64,000 nucleotides of DNA, from the NCBI GenBank assembly GCA_963970005.1, contig CAXAMN010000026.1, positions 398,867 through 462,866 on the forward strand. Reading direction: 5' to 3'. The position numbers and the translations under genes were made by a program. Numbering within the stretch: the stretch's first letter is position 1; every line of letters starts with the position of its first letter. Shown one piece after another: positions 54,601 through 62,474 of the stretch. The notes under the pieces are model-generated. The model was not told the origin of the DNA. It did no database searches and worked only from the letters and a program-made list of their open reading frames with translations. This DNA is from Durusdinium trenchii (taxonomy: Eukaryota > Sar > Dinophyceae > Suessiales > Symbiodiniaceae).

Positions 54601-56286
54601 TGGCGCCCTGCCATTGGGGAGGGCGAAAGATGCCGGCGTGTCGCTGGTGAGCGGGATGATTTGTGGTGTCAAGAGTGTCCCACAAGAGTGCCCCGCAAGA
54701 GCTTCCCACAAGAGTGCCCCACAAGAGTGTCCTACAAGAGTGTCCCACAAGAGTGTCCTGCAAGAGTGTCCCACAAGAGTGCCCCACAAGAGTGTGCTAT
54801 AAGAGTGTCCCAGATAGAGTGTCCTGCACGTGACCCACAACAGTGTCCTACAAGAGTGTCGCACAAGAGTGTCCAACAAGAGTGTCCGACAAGAGTGTCC
54901 CATAAGAGTGTCCCACAAGAGTGTCCTATAAGAGTGTCCCACAAGAGTGTCCTACAAGAGTGTCCCGTAAGAGTGTCCCACAGGAGGATCCTGTAAGAGT
55001 GTTCCACAAGAGTGTCCTACAAGAGTGACCCACAAGAGTGTCCTACAAGAGTGTCCTACAAGAGTGTCCCACAAGAGTGTCTCACAAGAGTGTGCTACAA
55101 GAGTGTTCCGCAAGAGTGTCCTACAAGAGTGTCCCACAAGAGTTTCCTACAAGAGTGTCACACAAGAGAGTCCCACAAGAGTGTCCCACAAGAGTGTCCT
55201 ACAAGAGTGTCCTACAAGAGTGTCCCACAAGAGTGTCCTGTAAGAGTGATTTGTGAGAGTCCCACAAGAGTGTCCTACAAGAGTGTCTCACAAGACTGTC
55301 CCACAAGAATGTCCGACAAGAGTGTCCCAAAAGAGTGACCCACAAGAGTGTCCCATAAGAGTGACCCACAAGAGTGTCCTATAAGAGTGTCCCATAAGAG
55401 TGACCCACAAGAGTGTCCTATAAGAGTGTCCTACAAGAGTGTCATGTAAGAGTGACCCACAAGAGTGTCCTACAAGAGTGTCTCACAAGAGTGCCCCATA
55501 AGAGTGACCCACAAGAGTGTCCTACAAGAGTGTCCCACAAGAGTGTCCCACAAGAGTTTCCTACAAGAGTATCCCACAAGAGTTTCCTACAAGAGTGTCC
55601 CACAAGAGTGTCCCGTATGAGTGTCCCACAAGAGTGTCCCACAAGAGTGTCCTATAAGAGTGTCCCACAAGAGTGTCATTTGGACATATGTAGCTTTTCC
55701 ATCGCGCTTGCATTCGGTTCGTGGGCTCCATTTTAGGTCCCAAGCTTGAGTGATGTCAAGATTTTGTCCACGTTTGTCACAATCTATCTCGAAGGATGCT
55801 GCGCCCATCTCAACACAGGAGATGGTGATGCTCTCAGACAATAGACACGAATGTTGCCAGAAGAAGAGGAAGAAGAACGGAACAGAACCATTCAAACTTT
55901 CCTGGATGTGCTTGTGATTTGGATTTGATGCTGAGCCAAGGCCTTGGACTACATAGCCAAGTTTGACCCCTTACTGCACAAGCTGTATGTGATTTTGATA
56001 ATTTTCCACATCGGCACTTGTCCACTGTAGTACCTTTGAGGCGCGGACCCACAATGGGTGCTACGCGAGATGTGCGTATCCAGTGACCTCGGTTTGCCTA
56101 TATTGTTCGCGGTGAGAGGACGCAGGACACTGCAATGCGACTATTTGATCTACAGTATGGTTTCATCATGTTTCATCCATTTCATGGTGGAGTTGTTGCC
56201 GCATGCGTTGCGGTTGACTGACAAGCGGCGAAGCTGAACAAGGTACGCGCGAGAGCTGCTGCAAAAGGAGCTTCTTCCCCACATCG
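35171..56286 (+). CDS. RPB2: RPB2, RNA polymerase II second-largest subunit, N-terminal third, at least 16 exons
   Basis: Encodes the part of the Pol II core subunit that forms the protrusion and lobe; RPB2 works in the nucleus making mRNA. Exons read in order: 35171-35226, 38031-38083, 38222-38267, 38337-38390, 38911-38992, 40524-40625, 42176-42259, 42568-42603, 42663-42709, 42825-about 42941, about 51134-51293, 51417-51468, 55795-55824, 55941-55960, 56041-56082, 56243-56286. Joined, they follow the family order from the QEDSW region near the N terminus, through the [14 protein letters not shown] block and YIRTEIP/FRALG, to [15 protein letters not shown] in the lobe. The INGSEKV and FRALG-DRDILE blocks are of the Pol II type, not Pol I or III. 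Phases match at nearly every junction. Acceptors are almost all AG followed by G. Donors include GT and, by fit, GC and GA. The start codon (perhaps ATG at 35092) and roughly the last two thirds of the protein are not seen. Seen: the peptide blocks. Inferred: exact exon ends. Confidence 0.88.
38031..38083 (+). CDS. RPB2: RPB2 exon 2
   Basis: Reads [17 protein letters not shown], the conserved RPB2 segment that follows the tryptophan of exon 1. The acceptor is CCAAG before GTC and the donor is GTTCGG. The exon ends in phase 2 (GG) and is completed by the first G of the next exon. Confidence 0.85.
38222..38267 (+). CDS. RPB2: RPB2 exon 3
   Basis: Reads [15 protein letters not shown], matching the SFDEFI...IVD block of RPB2. 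The acceptor is CTGAG before G. The donor GTAGTG follows GAC, leaving phase 0. Confidence 0.88.
38337..38390 (+). CDS. RPB2: RPB2 exon 4
   Basis: Reads [18 protein letters not shown]. Once the 69-bp intron before it is removed, the spacing from VVD to QYNP equals that of other RPB2 proteins. The acceptor is CCAAG before G and the donor is GTGGAC. Without the splice the frame stays open, so a simple ORF caller would keep the intron. Confidence 0.8.
38911..38992 (+). CDS. RPB2: RPB2 exon 5
   Basis: Reads [16 protein letters not shown] and on to SHDG, matching the FGQIYLSKP...DG block. The acceptor is GCGTAG before GTC. The best-fitting donor is GC (GCTCAAG), which gives phase 1. Confidence 0.78.
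40524..40625 (+). CDS. RPB2: RPB2 exon 6
   Basis: Reads [20 protein letters not shown], matching the EARLRNLTYSAPLYVDV block. The acceptor CACAG stands before a G run. The end is ambiguous. A consensus-like GTAAGG donor at 40641 would leave an in-frame TGA (40637-40639) in the exon. A GA donor at 40626 has the same phase and avoids the stop, so it is used here. Confidence 0.85.
42176..42259 (+). CDS. RPB2: RPB2 exon 7
   Basis: Reads [20 protein letters not shown] and ends LGS, matching the FIGKVPIMLRS...LGE block. The acceptor is GATAG before GA. Donor GTCAGC leaves a single T that completes a Cys codon with exon 8. Confidence 0.82.
42568..42603 (+). CDS. RPB2: RPB2 exon 8
   Basis: A 36-base exon reading (C)[11 protein letters not shown], the CPYDQGGYFIIN signature. 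The acceptor is CCGAG before G and the donor is GTGCCA. Confidence 0.9.
42663..42709 (+). CDS. RPB2: RPB2 exon 9
   Basis: A 47-base exon reading (G)[15 protein letters not shown], the [12 protein letters not shown] signature of the Pol II subunit. A 59-bp GT-AG intron precedes it. The donor GTGCAG follows TTT in phase 0. Confidence 0.92.
42825..42941 (+). CDS. RPB2: RPB2 exon 10
   Basis: Reads [19 protein letters not shown] and continues about 20 more residues, matching the VYVFKKRQPNKYAYVGEVRS block. The acceptor is TTGCAG before GTC. The frame meets a TGA at 42948, so the exon ends before it. A GC donor at 42942 is a guess. Confidence 0.82.
42942..51133 (+). other. 8.2-kb intron of RPB2
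   Basis: Lies between the VYAF..KQP and YIRTEIP exons. It contains degenerate 150-250 bp repeats (44.58-45.06 kb), TATG-type microsatellites, a minus-strand LINE-like remnant (46.17-47.44 kb) and short direct repeats. At 45.75-45.93 kb there is a short cysteine-rich open frame of unknown meaning. No other convincing exon was seen inside. Confidence 0.7.
51134..51293 (+). CDS. RPB2: RPB2 exon 11
   Basis: Carries [20 protein letters not shown] followed by RDILERI, the most conserved block seen here. The left edge is uncertain (AG candidates at 51110, 51133, 51142). The right edge uses a GC donor at 51294, which restores the reading into exon 12. The intervening 123-bp intron is a multiple of three and has no stop, so it would be missed by a plain ORF search. 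Confidence 0.9.
51417..51468 (+). CDS. RPB2: RPB2 exon 12
   Basis: Reads [17 protein letters not shown], matching the YDF.D..M...L.PSLEE block. The acceptor is GACAG before G. A GA donor (GACGCC) gives the exact family spacing into exon 13; later GC or GT donors would add one or two residues. Confidence 0.83.
51469..55794 (+). other. 4.3-kb repeat-filled intron of RPB2
   Basis: Separates the FAMLNA exon from the [10 protein letters not shown] microexon. The first 1.6 kb (51.5-53.1 kb) shows nothing recognisable. The rest is the 57-bp, 185-bp and 13-bp repeat complex. Confidence 0.6.
55795..55824 (+). CDS. RPB2: RPB2 exon 13, 30-base microexon
   Basis: Reads [10 protein letters not shown], filling exactly the gap equivalent to EAFVIQ.Q.V between exon 12 and exon 14. 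The acceptor is CGAAG before G and the donor is GTGATG. A match this short would be weak alone. Its support is the spacing and the phase on both sides. Confidence 0.6.
55941..55960 (+). CDS. RPB2: RPB2 exon 14, 20-base microexon
   Basis: Six codons and two bases reading ALDYIA(K), the ALDYIGK motif. The acceptor is CCAAG before G and the donor is GTTTGA. An in-frame TGA lies just upstream, so the exon cannot extend left. Confidence 0.68.
56041..56082 (+). CDS. RPB2: RPB2 exon 15
   Basis: A 42-base exon reading [13 protein letters not shown](Q), matching KRGATVGVTKEKRI. The acceptor is TTGAG before G and the donor is GTGACC. Its last two bases plus the first G of exon 16 give the next codon. 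Confidence 0.8.
56243..56286 (+). CDS. RPB2: RPB2 exon 16 (last seen)
   Basis: Reads [15 protein letters not shown], matching the YARDILQKEMLPH(V/I) block of the lobe. The acceptor is ACAAG before G. A GA donor at 56287 is likely. No later RPB2 block is found up to 64000, where the copia element occupies the sequence. Confidence 0.85.
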
Positions 56287-56580
56287 GAAGGCCCCTGACC
56301 GGCTGACCTCCACAAGAGCTAGCAACAGCAAGCAGCTTGTTGTTTCAGCCCAGCACGCTGCGCAATCCTGAACGATTGATTAAATCCTGGCCGTGTTCAA
56401 CTACACCCTTTCAAGTTTTATTGGAAGGCCGATACATATACTGCGCATATATATTGTGAAGATGACAAGCCCATTACATGAAGGTTCTGTGGCAAGCATA
56501 TCATTTGTTGCGATACGGTACGTCACGTGCCCTAGGTTTGACAACTTGATCGTGAGATCAAATCCCGCAGCCTTTTAGGC

Positions 56581-56736
56581 CTTGAGCGTTTGCGGTGGGC
56601 GCAAAAGGTGCTCACCCTGCTTCACTTAGGCTTTGACACTGGTAGGCGGAGCCTCTTTGGCTCGTCGGTGGTGCGCCATTTGGTTCTTTTGGACGATCTG
56701 ACCCCACTTAGGGAGCTTCGTGTTGTGGACAGTTGA
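56581..56736 (+). pseudogene. LRR-like coding fragment just upstream of copia Gag
   Basis: Reads LERLRWAQKVLTLLHLG, then HLVLLDDLTPLRELRVVD and a TGA. The Leu spacing resembles ribonuclease-inhibitor-type leucine-rich repeats and the LRR exons at 27-33 kb. Only about 190 bases separate it from the Gag start. Either the 5' LTR is very short or absent, or this piece lies inside the element leader. No complete gene is visible around it. Confidence 0.3.
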
Positions 56737-56924
56737 TTGCCGTACAGAGCTTTCATTTGTCGTTGGCTGGACCAGGGCGATATTTGGACACTTTTATACC
56801 GGAATTGTTGATTCACGAGTATTGGTGGACTGTATCCTGTGGTGGTTGCCGTTGGATTTCATTGCACAATTTTGACATTGGAGCCCACAGTTTCACATTG
56901 CACGGATTTATTTGAGTTTCGAGG

Positions 56925-58304
56925 ATGTCGAGCTCTTCAGGACAGTCGCTTTTTGTTGATCCCAAGTCCAACGTGGTCCACTATGATGGAAGCCCGAAGC
57001 TGGCTGAAGAATATGAGGAGAGAGTCTGGCTGGGATTCAAGACGGTCCCAAAAGATGACAAGGTCAGCTATGCCGCAAAGTTGAAGAACGCTCTATTTGG
57101 AAGAGCTTGGACCCTCTGTCGTCGCAAGCCGGAGATCGCGGCCCAGAAGCTCCTCCAGCTCAGCGAGGCCGAGGCGAGCGCCAATGCAGGTCCCAAGGCA
57201 GCAGTTCAGTTGGTGTTGAAGACGGTCAGAGCTGCATGTGAGAAGGTCGCTCCATTGTTGAAGACCCAGACCTTTGAAGATTACTTCTTCGACAAGGGAC
57301 GGCGCCGCTTGGGAGAGAGCATCCAGGACTACGTCAGCAGAAGAGAGAGCGAGTATGAGAAGCTGACAGGACTTACACAGGGTCATACAAAGCTGTCCTT
57401 GGGCCTCCAGGCCTTTTTCCTTTTGAGGAATGCAGGTGTGAACCCAAGCCAGCACAGAGCCATTTTGGTCAGGGACAAGATCGTGGAGGCCATGCTCATT
57501 CAGCTTGATGGTGGAGATGAATTGACTGGCAAGGGATGGAAAGGAGGCTACAAGTCTCGCCAGCAGAACAGTTTTGGCTCGGGAGGAAAGCGAAGTTCTT
57601 GGGCCTTCCCCATCGAAGAAGAATGGTCAAGCTATGATGGAGAGACAGAAGAAGCCTATGCCATCGATGAATGGTACGCAGAAGAGCCCACGGATGATGA
57701 CATCCCGATCTATGAGGTTGAAGAGGACATTCAACATGACATTGAAGAGATGGAGCATGCAGTTGAGATCATGGCAGTTGAGGATTTGACCAATGAGGAA
57801 TTGGGTGTCTTCGCGGCTGCAATACAGAAGATGGGAAAAGGTGCCTCCGAGTATGCCAGAAAGAGGCAGGCCGTGAGAGATGGGAAGACCAATCGTGGTT
57901 TCCAACCGCAATCCAGTGCAATCGGCCACAACAAAATGGCAATTGCGTTGGATGGAAAGTTGACACTCAATCCAGGACAGCTCCAAGACAAGATCCAACA
58001 GGTGAAAGCTCGCACACAATGCTACGATTGTGGTCACAAGGGTCACTGGCGTGGCGATCGAAGTTGCCCCAAGAGCCCCGGGTCACCAAGTTCCAAGGGT
58101 GGCAAGAAAGGCCATGGGAAGAAAGGTGGCAGAAAGGGTGGCTTTTTGCAGCGAGCAGGGATGGCAGCAGCAATGTTGGCATCAGCATCAGGTCAGTTGC
58201 TTCAGTCGTGCCACGAAGCATTGTCATGTGTTGGTGTGATGTGGATGAGTGTTTCGACTCGGCACTTCACATCGAAGGTGATCGTGAAATGTTTCCAAAG
58301 CTGA
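56925..58304 (+). CDS. gag: Gag of copia element, CCHC zinc knuckle
   Basis: A 459-residue frame; an in-frame TGA 12 bases before the ATG supports this start. Residues 1-210 are the capsid-like helical region typical of dinoflagellate copia Gag (begins MSSSSGQSLFVDPKSN). Residues about 220-300 are acidic. A CCHC knuckle (C-x2-C-x4-H-x6-C) sits at residues 366-381 and is followed by a basic Gly/Lys-rich stretch. In the virus-like particle Gag packages element RNA; the knuckle binds nucleic acid. Beyond about base 58190 the tail no longer looks like Gag. The coding sense passes to the overlapping frame one base back, so the last 30-40 residues are probably out of frame. Confidence 0.88.
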   Translation: MSSSSGQSLFVDPKSNVVHYDGSPKLAEEYEERVWLGFKTVPKDDKVSYAAKLKNALFGRAWTLCRRKPEIAAQKLLQLSEAEASANAGPKAAVQLVLKTVRAACEKVAPLLKTQTFEDYFFDKGRRRLGESIQDYVSRRESEYEKLTGLTQGHTKLSLGLQAFFLLRNAGVNPSQHRAILVRDKIVEAMLIQLDGGDELTGKGWKGGYKSRQQNSFGSGGKRSSWAFPIEEEWSSYDGETEEAYAIDEWYAEEPTDDDIPIYEVEEDIQHDIEEMEHAVEIMAVEDLTNEELGVFAAAIQKMGKGASEYARKRQAVRDGKTNRGFQPQSSAIGHNKMAIALDGKLTLNPGQLQDKIQQVKARTQCYDCGHKGHWRGDRSCPKSPGSPSSKGGKKGHGKKGGRKGGFLQRAGMAAAMLASASGQLLQSCHEALSCVGVMWMSVSTRHFTSKVIVKCFQS

Positions 58305-60037
58305 AGGACTATGATGAGGTGTTGAGCGAGGTGGAAGCCTACATGACCCAGAACCATGAGGCAGAAGCAATTCCACACAGCTTGACATTCATGAACAACA
58401 CCAGCAGTGGAGCAGTTCCCGCAGGCAGATGTGTGGTGGACACGGCAGCGTTGATCGGTTGCGGAGGTGACCGCACTCTGGACAAGTTCGTTGAGCGGTT
58501 CGGAAGTGAGACAAAGCTGCAAGAATCCAACAAGGTGCTGAAAGGAGTGAACGCGGATGCCCCAGTGATGGTTCATCACCAGCAATGGATTGACATCAAC
58601 ATTGCAGGTCAGAAGGGCAGAGTGGCATTGCATCGCCTTCCCAACTCAGATGTTCCGTTGCTCCTTGGGCTACCTCAGCTCAGAGAATTGGGAGCGGTGA
58701 TTGACCTTACAGCAACACCCAAGCCTACCATCCAGTTCACGACCATTGGTTCAGAGAAGGTGGAGATGGACTATGGAACTGGTGGACATTTGTTGCTGAA
58801 CATTGGACAAGGTGGACAAAACAAGAAGTCTACACGGTTGGCAGGAGAAACAGTGGAGGTGTTTCATCAGTTGAAATCCAAGGACTTCAACGTGGAGGCC
58901 ATCAGAATTATGAAAGGAAAGTTGAGGAGAAAAGTTCAAAAGATGGCAGAAGAGGCGAAAGAGCACGGCAGAGCCCTGTGGAAAGAACTTCGAAAGGGGA
59001 ATCGTTCCCATGCGAAAAGGGTGATCGTGAAGGAGCTCTACAGTGGTGAAGACGGTGGAGTTGTGACAAAAGACAATGAGATGCCCGTGGGACGACCGCG
59101 TGATCTTTTGCTGGGAGACAGTTTCTTGAAGAAGGAAGATCGTGATTGGATTTTGGCGGAGATCAAGGTCGAGAAGCCGAGTCTTGTCACGATGGGTTTC
59201 AACTGTGATCCATGGACGCCCCTCAGCAATTTTCTGGATGAAGACACTCGAAGGGTACAGCAGGAGATTGCCCTCAATCATCTGGATTTTGTGAGACAAG
59301 TTTGTGAACTTCAGATTTCTGAGGGAAGACACTATTTGTTGGAGAATCCATTGGCGAGTCAAGCATGGAAGATTTTGTTGGAGAAGGTTGAACATGTGCC
59401 ACATTACACATCCCGCATGGACCAATGTATGTGTGATCTGAAAGACATCAATGGAGATTTTGTTTTGAAGCCTACACGCTTTGTCACTTCGTCTCCGGTG
59501 TTGGCCTCAATGTTGACATTGAGATGCACAGGAGATCACGAACATGCACAAGTCCAAGGTCTTGGGGTGAAAGATGGCAAGAACATTTCCTCCATGCTGG
59601 GACAGTGGACACCCCAACTTGGTGTCATGATCCTAGAAGGCATTCAGCGACAAGTTCTTTTGGAAGAGAAGTGTGGAGAAGTCAAGTACTATCTTGAAGA
59701 AGAAGATGTTTACCACAATGCACTTCAGAGAAGCTCGGATGTCATGTTTCGGCAACGGGAAGAAGAAGAACTACAGACTTGGGAAGAAGTTCCCGTGCTT
59801 CTCAGAAGTGCAATCACTATGGTGCGTCGACAGTACTCCCACTCCCTCTATAAGGAGAACTTCAGCCGACATTTGAAGTTGTCAGGTGCATCAGATCAAG
59901 CAATCAAAGCAGCGTCCTTGTTCACCTGCCCTACGTGTGAGAAGGAGAGAAGAAGTCCAGCACGACCGATGGCCGCAGTTCCAAAGTATGATCATTTCAA
60001 TCAGTGCGTGGCCATGGACCATAGCTCACATCACTGA
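58019..60037 (+). CDS. Copia protease and integrase N-terminal part
   Basis: A 672-residue open frame overlapping Gag. The first ATG is inside the knuckle, so meaningful sequence probably starts near 58190. The aspartic protease signature is CVVDTAALIG, with the putative catalytic Asp at residue 141 (base 58439). The usual D-S/T-G-A is DTAA here, with Ala replacing Gly. A second conserved patch, VPLLLGLPQLRELGA, matches the protease flap/C-terminal region of this family. An integrase zinc-binding region (paired His, then CPTC at about residue 637) follows. CVAMD at residues 663-667 supplies the probable first catalytic Asp of integrase. The frame runs into a stop at 60035-60037, and the protein continues in the next frame. 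Confidence 0.82.
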   Translation: MLRLWSQGSLAWRSKLPQEPRVTKFQGWQERPWEERWQKGWLFAASRDGSSNVGISIRSVASVVPRSIVMCWCDVDECFDSALHIEGDREMFPKLKDYDEVLSEVEAYMTQNHEAEAIPHSLTFMNNTSSGAVPAGRCVVDTAALIGCGGDRTLDKFVERFGSETKLQESNKVLKGVNADAPVMVHHQQWIDINIAGQKGRVALHRLPNSDVPLLLGLPQLRELGAVIDLTATPKPTIQFTTIGSEKVEMDYGTGGHLLLNIGQGGQNKKSTRLAGETVEVFHQLKSKDFNVEAIRIMKGKLRRKVQKMAEEAKEHGRALWKELRKGNRSHAKRVIVKELYSGEDGGVVTKDNEMPVGRPRDLLLGDSFLKKEDRDWILAEIKVEKPSLVTMGFNCDPWTPLSNFLDEDTRRVQQEIALNHLDFVRQVCELQISEGRHYLLENPLASQAWKILLEKVEHVPHYTSRMDQCMCDLKDINGDFVLKPTRFVTSSPVLASMLTLRCTGDHEHAQVQGLGVKDGKNISSMLGQWTPQLGVMILEGIQRQVLLEEKCGEVKYYLEEEDVYHNALQRSSDVMFRQREEEELQTWEEVPVLLRSAITMVRRQYSHSLYKENFSRHLKLSGASDQAIKAASLFTCPTCEKERRSPARPMAAVPKYDHFNQCVAMDHSSHH

Positions 60038-62474
60038 TCAAGATGATGTGACGCACTCCTTCCTGCTCATGGTGGACATGGCAACATCATATACTCTTGC
60101 TTCTTACTTGTGCTCAGGTGAGACTCCAGGTCGACCAAGGAAGCCACAATCCTCTCAATGCCGCAAGTCTCTTGTTGACTGGATGGAAGTCTCCGGAAGT
60201 CCGGACCGAGTTCAAGTCGATCAAGATGGGTCGCTGAGAGGTGATTTCCGTGAGTTGCTAGATCGTTTTGGCATTGAGGAGATCTTGGTGGCAAGAGATG
60301 CACATTGGAGTCATGGTGTTGTGGAGCGAAAGATTCTCACTGTGAAGGAGATGATGATGAAGGTGGCTCACGACAGTGAAATCAAAGGTGCCATATTGAC
60401 GAGAGTCGCTGTGGTGAATTGTGTACAGGCCATCAACAGGCTGTCCAATCACAGTGGATTTTCGCCAGCCCAGCGTGTTTTGGATTTTCAGCCAAATTTA
60501 CCGGAGATCATGGGCGACAGCAGAGGAATTCCCAAGACAGATCACGATGATCATTTTGCCATGGCACAGCGGATGAAACTACTTCAGGACTGTGAACACG
60601 CTTTTGTGAAAGCCAATCATTCCGCATCTCTTCGTCGTGCCCTACTTTCTCAAACCCGACAGCAACCAGGTCCATTTGACATGCACTCGCTGGTGATGTA
60701 CAAGAGAAAAGGATTGAAGCATAAGGCTTACAAGCAGTGGCGTGGACCGGCGCGGATGATTGGGAGAGATTTGCATGGATACTGGATTATCCACAGAGGC
60801 ACCCCTATTTTGGCACATCCACACAACATGAGAAGGGCCATTGCAGAAGAACAAGAATTGATGTTGGAGGATGAAGGAAGTCTCCTACCGAAGAATGGAC
60901 AACAAGGTTTCCTAGACCTCTCAAAGCCGCAGGATCCCATCGACCTGGAAGAGGAGAATGAGTATGAACCTACAGAACCTCCAGATGAGAACGATGTGGA
61001 GTCGCCTAAAGCAGCAAATGAGATGGCAGCAACATACCAAGAAGAGGGTACTTCAAGTGGTGAAGAATCTCGTGAAGTTAGAGCCATGAGGAAGATTGAG
61101 AGGGAAGAGAAAAGGAAACGTGAGACTGAGGAGACAAAAGAGGCTGCTGACGATGATGATGATGAAGAAGCTCAGAGGATCAAAAGTCTTCGTCGCCCAA
61201 AGAAGACTGAAGAAAGTTCAAGCAAGAAGAGGAGGAAGAGCAAGAAGAAGCTGGAGAGCTCAAACCAACAGAACATTGAGGAACAGCCTGTTCCTCCTCC
61301 TGAAGACTCTCCAAGTATGCCTTCCCTGATTTCTCAAGACGATGAACGCAAGAGGAAGAGAGATCTACTCCTTGATGACGTGCCTGAGTCAGTCCGTGGT
61401 GTCATTCGAAGAAGGCTAGAAGAAAAGGCCGAAAGTGGACAAGAAGACTCCCAGAGATTCCTGACTCCTGAGGAGAAGGAGACCATGTGTGTTGCCTTCC
61501 TAGCTGAAAGATTGGACGCCTACACCAAGCACAACAAACACACGGAATTGAATCCACAGAAGATGAAGGCACAACTTTCTCAGTTCACGGAGGAAGAGAT
61601 CGAGGAGGCGATGCAGAAGGCGGTGGAGAAAGAAATCGGGACATGGCAGAAGTTTGATGCCATTGAAATCATTCCTCCAGAGCCAAGTCAGCAGATTAGA
61701 AAAGAAGCTCCAGAGAAGGTGATATCTTCAAGAGGAGTGTGGACAAAGAAAGATGATGAAAAGCGAGAAGCAAATGAGAAGGAGGAGCTGGTTTTGAAGT
61801 GCAGGGTTGTTGGTCGAGGATTTCAAGAAGAATATGATGAGTCGCTCAGGCGAGATTCACCAACATGTTCAAACCTGCTTGTTCAGATCGTTTGCAGTTT
61901 GGCATCCTCTCGCTTCATGAAGCTCACAGCTGCTGATGTGCGTGGTGCTTTTCTTCAAGGTTTGAAGATCGACAGAGAGCTTTATTTTGAACCTCCCAAG
62001 AACCTTGGAAAGGCTCAGATTCCCGGAGTTCAACCTGGTTCGTTGTTGAAGCTCAAGAAGTCGATTTATGGTGTAAATGATGCTGCACGACAATGGTACC
62101 ATTCCATCAAGGGAATCCTCCTACGACTTGGCTGGGAAAGTCTGACATTTGAGTTGGCGGGTTTTGTGCTTCGAGACCCTACAACACGAGAGTTGATCGC
62201 AATCCTGGCACTACATGTTGATGATGTCCTCATTGCGTGGAATGAAAAGCAGTTTCCAGATGAATGCAAATCCACGCAGGAGAAGATGCAGAAAGAAGTT
62301 GAGTGGGGACAATGGAGGACGGACGGCGCATTGAAGTTTTGTGGACGGTCCTACACCCAGGAAGAAGATGGAACAATCCATGTGCATGCACAAGAGTACA
62401 TCGACGCCATGAGCACCTACAAGGTCAGCATAGAACGTGGCAAGGACAACAACGCATCTTTTGACCACAGGTGA
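59886..62474 (+). CDS. Copia integrase core, acidic linker and reverse transcriptase
   Basis: An 862-residue open frame; its first ~45 residues are out-of-frame overlap. Integrase: second Asp at residue 112 (QVDQDGS) and Glu at 147 (GVVERK), spaced D-x34-E. The C-terminal WRGPA domain is near residues 280-300. A long Glu/Asp/Lys linker (about 350-560) holds a basic cluster, SKKRRKSKKK, at residues 446-456 that could act as a nuclear localisation signal (inference). The reverse transcriptase palm has its Asp at residue 684 (AADVRGAFLQG), the SIYGVNDAARQWY motif and catalytic HVDD at residues 777-780, where most copia elements have YVDD. It ends at TGA 62472 by a frame change just before RNase H. 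Confidence 0.9.
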   Translation: MHQIKQSKQRPCSPALRVRRREEVQHDRWPQFQSMIISISAWPWTIAHITDQDDVTHSFLLMVDMATSYTLASYLCSGETPGRPRKPQSSQCRKSLVDWMEVSGSPDRVQVDQDGSLRGDFRELLDRFGIEEILVARDAHWSHGVVERKILTVKEMMMKVAHDSEIKGAILTRVAVVNCVQAINRLSNHSGFSPAQRVLDFQPNLPEIMGDSRGIPKTDHDDHFAMAQRMKLLQDCEHAFVKANHSASLRRALLSQTRQQPGPFDMHSLVMYKRKGLKHKAYKQWRGPARMIGRDLHGYWIIHRGTPILAHPHNMRRAIAEEQELMLEDEGSLLPKNGQQGFLDLSKPQDPIDLEEENEYEPTEPPDENDVESPKAANEMAATYQEEGTSSGEESREVRAMRKIEREEKRKRETEETKEAADDDDDEEAQRIKSLRRPKKTEESSSKKRRKSKKKLESSNQQNIEEQPVPPPEDSPSMPSLISQDDERKRKRDLLLDDVPESVRGVIRRRLEEKAESGQEDSQRFLTPEEKETMCVAFLAERLDAYTKHNKHTELNPQKMKAQLSQFTEEEIEEAMQKAVEKEIGTWQKFDAIEIIPPEPSQQIRKEAPEKVISSRGVWTKKDDEKREANEKEELVLKCRVVGRGFQEEYDESLRRDSPTCSNLLVQIVCSLASSRFMKLTAADVRGAFLQGLKIDRELYFEPPKNLGKAQIPGVQPGSLLKLKKSIYGVNDAARQWYHSIKGILLRLGWESLTFELAGFVLRDPTTRELIAILALHVDDVLIAWNEKQFPDECKSTQEKMQKEVEWGQWRTDGALKFCGRSYTQEEDGTIHVHAQEYIDAMSTYKVSIERGKDNNASFDHR